A stretch of 6,940 bases of DNA, from assembly GCA_045537295.1 (NCBI GenBank), contig JAZSPG010000115.1, forward strand, positions 1 to 6,940, written 5' to 3'. Under the pieces are notes generated by a model, which saw only the letters and a program-made list of their open reading frames with translations, searched no databases and was not told where the DNA came from. Position numbers and translations under genes: made by a program. The DNA is from Scatosoma sp045537295 (GTDB lineage Bacteria > Bacillota > Clostridia > Christensenellales > Borkfalkiaceae). Positions 1 through 5,082 of this stretch are shown here, piece after piece; within the stretch, counting starts at the first letter, position 1, and every line of letters starts with the position of its first letter.

Positions 1-37
1 GAACTGCCGGGAGGATAGGTAATTGCCGCTTTTCATT

Positions 38-77
38 AAAATAAAGGACTGTGTAATGCTCAGTCCTTTATTTTTTT
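38..77 (+). terminator. Intrinsic terminator of an upstream unit
   Basis: A 14-bp perfect stem (38-51 with 61-74, core AAAGGACTG/CAGTCCTTT) closes a 9-nt loop and runs into a T tract (71-77). This is a classic rho-independent terminator for a transcript entering from the left. The opposite strand also has a T-rich run after the stem, so weak bidirectional action is possible. The gene it ends is outside the window. In positions 1-37 only short open tails are visible and no product can be named. Confidence 0.85.
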
Positions 78-83
78 ACTTGA

Positions 84-183
84 AGAAAGTTTTACGAAAA
101 ATGTTTAAGACGGTATTTTTGCTTAAAAAAAGTCTTAGGAAAATGCGTAAGGCGATATTTTTTGTTTGGAAAAAGTCTTAGGC
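84..183. repeat. Imperfect 43-bp tandem repeat (2.3 copies)
   Basis: Copies begin near 84, 127 and 170. Corresponding anchors recur at a 43-bp step: AGTTTTACG (88), AGTCTTAGG (131), AGTCTTAGG (174). The first two copies share the order A-run, AGTYTTA, AAAATG, TAAGRCG, TATTTTT. The third stops after about 14 bp. The units carry small inverted elements: TAAGAC (106-111) can pair with GTCTTA (132-137), and 173-180 can pair with 187-194 around a 6-nt loop. The repeats lie between the upstream terminator and the ZIP transporter gene. Whether they form an RNA leader or are only remnant DNA repeats cannot be decided here. Confidence 0.6.
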
Positions 184-292
184 AAGTAGGACTTATTGTA
201 ATAATAAGGTAACGGAAACGCTCTCTTTTTTCATATATTATAGTGTATAAGTGTTTATGCGTACACGATAAAAGAAATACGGGAGATGAAAT

Positions 293-1066
293 ATGAGCCT
301 TACTTTTTTAACCGTAATTGGAATTGCTTTGATATTTTTCTCAACGGCGCTCGGCGCGTCCGTTGTTTTCTTTTTTAAGGGTGAGCTTTCCCCGAAAATT
401 ACCGCCGTCTTTTTCGGTTTTGCCTCAGGGGTAATGCTCGCCTCGTCCATTTGGTCGTTAATTATCCCCGCACTGACTTCCTTAGCTGACGGTTGGGGCG
501 GTTGGGCGTTTTTGCCCGTGGCAATCGCGTTATTGCTCGGCGGGGTGTTTTTAACGCTTTTGGACAAAATTTCGAAACGATTAAAAACCGCAAAAGACGA
601 TACGAAAAATAAAGCAAACCGCTTGTTTTTTGCCGTGACTTTGCACAATATCCCCGAGGGGCTTGCCGTCGGCTTTGCCTTTGGCGTTGCCTCGGCGCTG
701 GGGTCGGCGGTAGCGTATATTACCGCGTTTGCGCTTGCCGTTGGGGTAGCTTTTCAAAACTTACCAGAGGGCGCGGCGGTGGCGTTGCCTATGAAAACGG
801 CACTAAAAAACAACAAAAAAGCGTTTTTTTGGGGCGTGGGCAGTGGGGCGGTTGAGCCGATTTTTGGCGTGATAGGTTATTGTTTGGCGACGGCGTTACA
901 GTTTTTACAGCCTTGGCTGTTGGGTTTTTCGGCGGGAGCAATGATTTTCGTGACGGTGGACGATTTATTGCCCGATACCAAAACGGTCGCCAAGTCGAGC
1001 GCGGGCGCGTGGAGTTTTTTGCTCGGTTTTATTTTGATGATGGCGTTGGATACGGCGCTTGGATAG
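293..1066 (+). CDS. ZIP family metal (zinc-type) transporter, GufA-like
   Basis: This 257-residue polytopic membrane protein is predicted to move divalent metal (Zn2+, possibly Fe2+ or Mn2+) into the cytoplasm. About eight hydrophobic segments are visible (roughly 5-27, 36-58, 68-90, 109-135, 140-168, 178-203, 207-222, 237-256). The diagnostic metal-site helices are HNIPEG (118-123) in TM4 and QNLPEG (155-160) in TM5. Gln rather than His at the start of the second motif is the GufA/BbZIP-type pattern. GAVEPI (185-190) supplies a further acidic site residue, and AGAMIFV followed by Asp-Asp (223-224) is also family-like. The loop around 91-110 is Lys/Asp-rich and lacks the histidines many ZIPs carry there. 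The start is supported by GGGAG at 281-285, 7 nt upstream of the ATG. The length is normal for the family. It appears to be a single-gene unit, and no convincing promoter or hairpin terminator is visible next to it (only a T-run at 1071-1077). Substrate specificity is inference. Confidence 0.9.
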   Translation: MSLTFLTVIGIALIFFSTALGASVVFFFKGELSPKITAVFFGFASGVMLASSIWSLIIPALTSLADGWGGWAFLPVAIALLLGGVFLTLLDKISKRLKTAKDDTKNKANRLFFAVTLHNIPEGLAVGFAFGVASALGSAVAYITAFALAVGVAFQNLPEGAAVALPMKTALKNNKKAFFWGVGSGAVEPIFGVIGYCLATALQFLQPWLLGFSAGAMIFVTVDDLLPDTKTVAKSSAGAWSFLLGFILMMALDTALG

Positions 1067-1160
1067 GCGGTTTTTTTAGTTATTTCGGACAGTTTTTGCG
1101 TTGGAAAATATTAGTTGTATAAAAAATAAAGAAAAGAGCGAGAAAAGTTTTATAATTGGA

Positions 1161-1189
1161 TTGACAAACCCTTTTTTGTATGATAAAAT
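1161..1189 (+). promoter_or_regulatory. Vegetative promoter of the lipoprotein gene
   Basis: TTGACA (1161-1166) matches the -35 consensus perfectly. After exactly 17 bp comes TAAAAT (1184-1189), a 5/6 match to the -10 consensus. Transcription should begin near 1196, leaving a leader of about 27 nt that includes the ribosome binding site AAAGGGG (1211-1217). Confidence 0.88.
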
Positions 1190-1222
1190 AATATTGATAC
1201 TAAAATACCGAAAGGGGTAAAT

Positions 1223-2233
1223 ATGATGAAAAAACTTTTAGCATTAATTTTAAGCGTAACGCTTTGCGGAGCGTTTTTCGCGGGTTGTACGAATGACGAC
1301 GGCAGTTCGAGCTCGTCAAGTTCGTCGAGTTCGGGACTTTCGGGAAGTGAATATTCCCCCGAAGAAGACCCTGATGCTGAAGAGGTTAAGTATACGATAA
1401 GCTATTATTCAGTAATTGATGGCGGTTTTCCCTTGAATATAATACCAGAGGGAATGAAAGCGCAAAACGGTCAATATCCAGTAGAATATGTTTATGGTGA
1501 AGGTGCGGTAGTTTCCGATTTACTGGATACAACAATTTATGATTTCCAAGGCTGGTATACAAATTCGGCTTGTACAACTGCGTTTTCTTCGCCTATTTCG
1601 GCAAACAGCGCAGTAAATCAAACGCTTTATGCAAAAATTGCAACTATTATGCCAGGACCAGTAGAACCAGAAACAAAAACGATTAGTTATTATGCGGTGA
1701 TTAACGGCGGAACGCCCGTTGAAATACCTGAAGTCTTGAAAATGAACAATGGTTATTATCCGACGGAATATATCGTTGGGGTTGGGATTACTACAGCAAT
1801 TTCTGCTTTGAATGACATATTTGAATATGGATTTGAGGGTTGGTATATAAATGAGGCTTGCGACAATGCGTTTGCGGGTACGATTGATACGAACGCGAAC
1901 GGCGATATGACTTTGTATGCAAAGATAGCGACGAACGCTAAAATTCAATATTGTTACGTTTTAGATGAAGGTACGCCCAAAACCTTTGATAATGATATGG
2001 ACAGGTTTAAGGTTGACGGGAAGAGTTATCCTACCGAGTACACCTATAACACCGCGACGACGGTCGACGATTTGAAATCGGTAGGCAATTACGAATTCGG
2101 CGGTTGGTATCTTGACGAAGAGTGTACAATCGAATTTGAGGGTGAAATACCTGCAAATCAGAGAGGTGAGTTCGTTTTATACGCGAAAATTACCGATTTG
2201 AACAACGACATATATTGGACGCCGAATTATTAA
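1223..2233 (+). CDS. Surface lipoprotein with three InlB/Listeria-Bacteroides-type repeats
   Basis: This 336-residue protein is probably exported and lipid-anchored. It has a short Lys-start signal peptide with a hydrophobic core and a lipobox ending FFAG-Cys22, where signal peptidase II would cleave. A low-complexity linker with ten serines (28-37) and an acidic stretch follow. Three related units of about 84 residues then fill the protein: 57-140, 153-237 and 240-323. Each has a TISYY-like strand, a conserved P(V/T)EY block, a (F/Q)(E/Q/G)GWY block followed by one Cys, and an LYAKI ending. This is the signature of the Listeria-Bacteroides repeat (InlB B-repeat, beta-grasp-like fold), known from surface proteins of Firmicutes and Bacteroidetes. 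No catalytic domain is present, so an adhesive, stalk or ligand-binding role is inference. The start could be 1223 or the next codon, 1226; AAAGGGG (1211-1217) suits either. It has its own promoter and terminator, so it is probably monocistronic. Confidence 0.85.
   Translation: MMKKLLALILSVTLCGAFFAGCTNDDGSSSSSSSSSSGLSGSEYSPEEDPDAEEVKYTISYYSVIDGGFPLNIIPEGMKAQNGQYPVEYVYGEGAVVSDLLDTTIYDFQGWYTNSACTTAFSSPISANSAVNQTLYAKIATIMPGPVEPETKTISYYAVINGGTPVEIPEVLKMNNGYYPTEYIVGVGITTAISALNDIFEYGFEGWYINEACDNAFAGTIDTNANGDMTLYAKIATNAKIQYCYVLDEGTPKTFDNDMDRFKVDGKSYPTEYTYNTATTVDDLKSVGNYEFGGWYLDEECTIEFEGEIPANQRGEFVLYAKITDLNNDIYWTPNY
1391..2191 (+). repeat. Three InlB-type repeat units encoded in the lipoprotein
   Basis: The coding sequence contains three homologous units: 1391-1642, 1679-1933 and 1940-2191. 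Units 1 and 2 are the closest pair in protein sequence (TISYY, INGG/IDGG, LYAKIAT). Unit 3 is more diverged at its start. The DNA of the units is not nearly identical, so this is an old duplication at protein level rather than a recent DNA tandem repeat. Confidence 0.75.
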
Positions 2234-2272
2234 CGGAGAAAGGCTGATTATGCCCGTTCGATAAGAAACACC

Positions 2273-2314
2273 ACAACCCTTTTGGGCGAAACGCCGAAAA
2301 GGGTTGTATATTTT
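2273..2314 (+). terminator. Intrinsic terminator after the lipoprotein gene
   Basis: ACAACCCTTTT (2273-2283) pairs perfectly with AAAAGGGTTGT (2297-2307). Inside, after a single G-G mismatch, GGCG (2285-2288) pairs with CGCC (2292-2295) around an AAA loop. The downstream tract ATATTTT is T-rich but interrupted, so termination may be partial and could let some transcript reach the flavoprotein gene at 2353. Confidence 0.75.
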
Positions 2315-2332
2315 AGGGTCAAGATTTAGCAT
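2304..2332 (+). promoter_or_regulatory. Weak candidate promoter for the flavoprotein-dinB pair
   Basis: TTGTAT (2304-2309) and TAGCAT (2327-2332) are separated by 17 bp and would start transcription near 2339, just ahead of the ribosome binding site GAGGAG (2341-2346). Both hexamers are poor matches to consensus (3/6 and 4/6), and the -35 overlaps the preceding terminator stem. The pair may instead depend on terminator read-through. Confidence 0.25.
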
Positions 2333-2352
2333 ACTGAAAAGAGGAGAAAATT

Positions 2353-3234
2353 ATGACGGATTGCATTATTATCGGTAGCGGTCTTGCGGGTATTTCCGCT
2401 TCGCTCACCTTACAAGCAAACGGAAAAAGCTTTATTTTGCTCGGGCACAAGGATTTAAGCGAAAAAATAGCCAAGGCGGAGAAAATTCATAATTACCCGG
2501 GGCTTTCGGATATTACGGGACAAGCGTTCGTTTCCACGCTACAAAACCAGCTCGACGAGGCGAAAATAACCGTGACGGAGCAACGGGCTATGGGCGTGTA
2601 CGCGCTTGGCGATAAATTCGGTGTGGCTACGCAAGAGGGGGATTATTACGAAAGCAAAACGGTGATTTTTGCGCTGGGCGTGGAATCGGTGCGAGAAATA
2701 AAAGGCGAAACGGAATTTGCGGGGCGCGGGGTAAGTTATTGCGCGACTTGCGACGGTTTTTTATATAAGGGTAAGAAAATCGCCGTGCTTTGCACGAGCA
2801 AGCGTTTGGAACACGAAATTTTGCATCTTGCGGATTTTGCCAAAACGCTGTATCTTATCCCTATGTATAAGCCTGTCGAGATAAACCGCGAAAATATCCG
2901 AATTTTACAAAAAATGCCCGTGGAAATACGGGGCGAAAACCGCGTGGAAAGCTTGGTGTTTTCCGTTCCGCCCGCAGAGGATATGGCAAAAGAACTTACA
3001 ATCGACGGCGTGTTCGTGCTTAGGGAAAGCGCCTCGCCTGCTGTGTTGATAGCGGGACTGGAAATGCAAAACGGGCATATCGTCGTGGACAGGGCAATGC
3101 GGACGAATATCGCGGGTTGCTTTTCGGCGGGGGATTGTACGGGTAGACCGTATCAATACGCCAAAGCCGTGGGCGAGGGGAATATCGCGGGGCATAGCGT
3201 AAGCGAGTATTTGGCGAAATTAAGTAAGAAATAA
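2353..3234 (+). CDS. Thioredoxin-reductase-like FAD disulfide oxidoreductase, NADPH motif missing (FFTR-like)
   Basis: This 293-residue cytoplasmic flavoprotein has the thioredoxin reductase layout. The N-terminal FAD-binding Rossmann motif is GSGLAG (8-13), the redox-active dithiol is CATCD (130-134), and the C-terminal FAD-contact segment is SAGDCTG (258-264) followed by PYQYAKAVGEG. The central domain, which in TrxB carries GxGxxA/S and HRRxxxR for NADPH, instead reads GKKIAVLCTSKRLEHE (140-155) and ends in LYLIP. Neither motif is present. That loss, the Clostridia-like context and the slightly short length resemble the ferredoxin-dependent flavin thioredoxin reductases (FFTR) described in Clostridium. 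Donor identity is inference: ferredoxin is likely, and an NADPH enzyme is unlikely. The acceptor is presumably thioredoxin or a related dithiol protein, but no partner gene lies in the window. The ribosome binding site GAGGAG sits 6 nt before the ATG. The stop is followed after 9 bp by dinB, so the two are co-transcribed. Plain TrxB is the alternative call. Confidence 0.85.
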   Translation: MTDCIIIGSGLAGISASLTLQANGKSFILLGHKDLSEKIAKAEKIHNYPGLSDITGQAFVSTLQNQLDEAKITVTEQRAMGVYALGDKFGVATQEGDYYESKTVIFALGVESVREIKGETEFAGRGVSYCATCDGFLYKGKKIAVLCTSKRLEHEILHLADFAKTLYLIPMYKPVEINRENIRILQKMPVEIRGENRVESLVFSVPPAEDMAKELTIDGVFVLRESASPAVLIAGLEMQNGHIVVDRAMRTNIAGCFSAGDCTGRPYQYAKAVGEGNIAGHSVSEYLAKLSKK

Positions 3235-3243
3235 GGAAAGTAT

Positions 3244-4503
3244 ATGCAAAAACGGGTGATTTTACATTCCGATTTGAATAATTTTTTTGCGTCCGTGGAA
3301 ATTGCGCGCAATCCCGCGCTGGCGGGCAAACCGTTAATTGTGTGCGGTGACCCGAAACTACGGCACGGTATCGTGCTTGCCAAAAACGAAGAGGCGAAAA
3401 AATACGGGATAAAAACGGCGGAAACGGTGTATTCCGCGTTCAAGAAATGCCCAAATTTACAAACGGTGGAGTCGCATTATCACGAATACAACCGCTATTC
3501 CGAGCGCGTGCGTGAAATTTACGCCCGTTTTACCGAAAAAATAGAGGTATGCAGTATCGACGAATGTGCGCTGGATATGACGGAAAGTACCTATTTATTC
3601 GGTAGCGGGGAAGAAATTGCACAAAAAATCCGCACGCTCGTAAAAGAGGAATTGCATTTAACGGTATCTATCGGGGTGAGCTTTAACAAGGTGTTTGCCA
3701 AGCTCGCGTCCGAATTGAAAAAGCCTGATGCGGTAACGGTAATTTCGGAAGAAAATTACCAAAATATCGTATATCCGTTGCCCGTAGGCGCGCTATTTTT
3801 GGTGGGCGGGGCAACCGAACAGGCGTTAAAGAAGATGGGTATTTTAACTATCGGCGATTTGGCGAACGCGGACGAGGAACGGCTTATCCGCGCGTTTGGG
3901 AAACGGGGCAGACAGCTTTGCGTTTTTGCGCGCGGTGAGGATAGCGAGCCTGTCAAGTGGCAAAAAAGCAAAGAGGACTTGAAATCGATAGGCAATTCCA
4001 CCACCTTAGCAAAGGATATTACGGACAGGGACGAGGTGAAACGTTGGCTGTACGCGCTGTCCGAAAGCGTATCGGGCAGGCAACGCGCGTCGGGTGTGGG
4101 CAGAGCGTCCACCGTGCATTTGACGGTGCGCAACGACCGCTTTGAAACGTTTTCTTGGCAAACGAAAGTTACGCCGACCGCGCTTTGCGGGGATATCGCC
4201 AAAACCGCGTTCGCGCTGTTTTGTAAGCATTATCCGATAGGTGAAAAAGTGCGACTTTTGGGGGTTAGCGTTTCGGGGTTTGATTATCAAATAGAACAGC
4301 TTAGCCTGTTGGACGGAATGGAAAACGGCTATGAGAAAAAGGAACGCGCGGAAGACGCCGTGGCGAAAATCCGTGAAAAATACGGATACGCGTCTATGCA
4401 ACGGGGCGTGGTGCTGGCGGACGAAAAGCTGAAAGGACTGGATATTCGGGGCAAGAAAGAGGAAACCTTTTCCAACGCGGAAAAACCGAAAAACGAGGAA
4501 TAA
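3244..4503 (+). CDS. dinB: DNA polymerase IV (Y-family translesion polymerase)
   Basis: This 419-residue protein is an error-prone DNA polymerase that bypasses template lesions. The palm/finger N-terminus HSDLNNFFASVE (8-19) supplies catalytic Asp10, with Phe15 at the steric-gate position that excludes ribonucleotides. The second carboxylate site is SIDE (104-107), giving Asp106 and Glu107. The block GVSFNKVFAKLASELKKPDA (144-163) is strongly Pol IV-like. A helix-hairpin-helix thumb follows (about 180-232), then the little finger beginning near SIGNSTT (248-254). QLSLL (352-356) resembles a sliding-clamp binding motif (QLxLF type) but lies internally, followed by a charged tail of about 60 residues. 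Asn12 replaces the second Asp of the Escherichia coli DMD motif, a common Firmicutes variant. The length is normal. The ribosome binding site AAGGAAAG overlaps the stop codon of the flavoprotein gene, so this is the second gene of a two-gene operon. No LexA-type operator was recognised. Confidence 0.95.
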   Translation: MQKRVILHSDLNNFFASVEIARNPALAGKPLIVCGDPKLRHGIVLAKNEEAKKYGIKTAETVYSAFKKCPNLQTVESHYHEYNRYSERVREIYARFTEKIEVCSIDECALDMTESTYLFGSGEEIAQKIRTLVKEELHLTVSIGVSFNKVFAKLASELKKPDAVTVISEENYQNIVYPLPVGALFLVGGATEQALKKMGILTIGDLANADEERLIRAFGKRGRQLCVFARGEDSEPVKWQKSKEDLKSIGNSTTLAKDITDRDEVKRWLYALSESVSGRQRASGVGRASTVHLTVRNDRFETFSWQTKVTPTALCGDIAKTAFALFCKHYPIGEKVRLLGVSVSGFDYQIEQLSLLDGMENGYEKKERAEDAVAKIREKYGYASMQRGVVLADEKLKGLDIRGKKEETFSNAEKPKNEE

Positions 4504-4509
4504 AACGAG

Positions 4510-4539
4510 AAAAACCGCCGATACTGATATTATCGGCGG
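4510..4539 (-). terminator. Back-up terminator facing dinB (minus strand)
   Basis: CCGCCGATA (4515-4523) pairs with TATCGGCGG (4531-4539) around a 7-nt loop. On the minus strand this GC-rich 9-bp hairpin is followed directly by TTTTT (4514-4510), a proper intrinsic terminator. On the plus strand it is followed by GGCGG with no T tract, so it should act mainly on transcripts coming from the SRP RNA gene, keeping them out of dinB. Confidence 0.65.
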
Positions 4540-4567
4540 GGCGGTAATACGCACGCTTGAATATAAA

Positions 4568-4619
4568 GAAGGACTATCAAAAAGCGTTTTGCTTTTTCAT
4601 AGTCCTTCCGCTATTTTTC
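4568..4619. terminator. Bidirectional terminator between dinB and the SRP RNA
   Basis: An 18-position stem (4568-4585 with 4591-4608, one C-C mismatch) closes a GTTTT loop. Plus-strand transcripts from dinB then meet CGCTATTTTT (4609-4618). Minus-strand transcripts from the SRP RNA gene meet TTTATAT. It sits between two convergent genes and should serve both. Confidence 0.85.
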
Positions 4620-4627
4620 ATAAAAAA

Positions 4628-4896
4628 ACTGTGCGAGCCTTTTTTGCCGACGCTTACCGAAGAGGAAACACCGCAGGTGACTCCTTCAAAGCTACCTTAT
4701 GGCACACGCAAACTTTCGTTTAGTGCTGCTACGTTCCCGTCCTGACACGGTTCGCGACATTGCGTTGCATAAGACCTTGCTATCAACGTTCCTTACGGTG
4801 CGCATACCTTCCATAAACCTCGTCGAGAAAGGCGTTCAGCTCTGATATAGCGGATTTCAGATACAGGGTGCCGCTAACTCCCCGCCTACGCACAGC
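4628..4896 (-). ncRNA. ffs: Signal recognition particle RNA, long Firmicutes type
   Basis: This is the RNA scaffold of the signal recognition particle, which binds Ffh and targets nascent membrane and secreted proteins. Read on the minus strand, the ends pair as helix 1 (CTGTGCG at 4895-4889 with CGCACAG at 4635-4629). An Alu domain follows: GGCG (4886-4883) closes with CGCC (4834-4831), around hairpins AGCGG/CCGCT and TCTGA/TCAGA. The Ffh-binding tip is diagnostic: GTCAGG (4746-4741), ACG, a GGAA tetraloop (4737-4734), CGT, then AGCAGC (4730-4725). The length of about 269 nt matches the Bacillus-type RNA with Alu domain rather than the short 4.5S form. The ends are set from helix 1 and from the promoter spacing. 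A T-run (4628-4622) follows at once and a hairpin terminator lies further down, so a longer precursor that is then trimmed is plausible. It faces dinB and diverges from mrp. Small open frames within it are chance. Confidence 0.93.
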
Positions 4897-4902
4897 TTAT
4901 AT

Positions 4903-4931
4903 ATTATACCGCATTTTTCTAAGGATTGCAA
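4903..4931 (-). promoter_or_regulatory. Promoter of the SRP RNA gene
   Basis: On the minus strand TTGCAA (4931-4926) and a perfect TATAAT (4908-4903) are separated by 17 bp. The start is expected near 4896, exactly where helix 1 of the SRP RNA begins. The DNA just upstream of the -35 (about 4932-4955) is rich in A tracts on this strand, like an UP element, which fits a highly expressed stable RNA. Confidence 0.88.
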
Positions 4932-5025
4932 CCGTTTTTATCCCGTTTTTTTGTCGGATTATAAAAAGGGCGCGGAAGTTTTTGTCAAAAAGGCGTTTTC
5001 TAAGCGTTCTATTAACAGGAAAATC

Positions 5026-5054
5026 TTGACAAACGGCGTTGGAAAGGGTATAAT
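5026..5054 (+). promoter_or_regulatory. Consensus vegetative promoter of mrp
   Basis: TTGACA (5026-5031) and TATAAT (5049-5054) are both perfect and separated by exactly 17 bp. Transcription should begin near 5061, giving a leader of about 22 nt with AAAGGAG (5067-5073) as ribosome binding site. Its -35 is 94 bp from that of the divergent SRP RNA promoter. No operator palindrome is evident between them, so expression is probably constitutive. Confidence 0.92.
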
Positions 5055-5082
5055 AATAAGGATAATAAAGGAGAAGTAAATT

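Noticed and set aside
84..183. The 43-bp repeats as a CRISPR array
   Set aside because: The copies are directly adjacent, degenerate and only about 2.3 in number, with no unique spacers and no cas genes nearby.
84..292. A known metal riboswitch (yybP-ykoY or NiCo type) before the ZIP gene
   Set aside because: None of the conserved cores of these classes could be recognised, and there is no terminator-antiterminator arrangement directly before the gene.
1071..1077. T-run after the ZIP stop codon as a terminator
   Set aside because: No stable hairpin precedes it; only a 3-bp CGC/GCG pairing was found.
880..1122. Open frame overlapping the end of the ZIP gene
   Set aside because: It lies almost wholly in another frame of a well-supported transporter gene, has a biased Gly/Phe-rich translation and no ribosome binding site of its own.
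4006..4554. Long antisense open frame across the 3' half of dinB
   Set aside because: Antisense shadow of a strongly conserved polymerase; no family resemblance and no promoter or ribosome binding site.
4557..4745. Plus-strand open frame of 62 codons after dinB
   Set aside because: It runs through the terminator hairpin and the antisense of the SRP RNA, has no ribosome binding site, and its composition is explained by the structured RNA.
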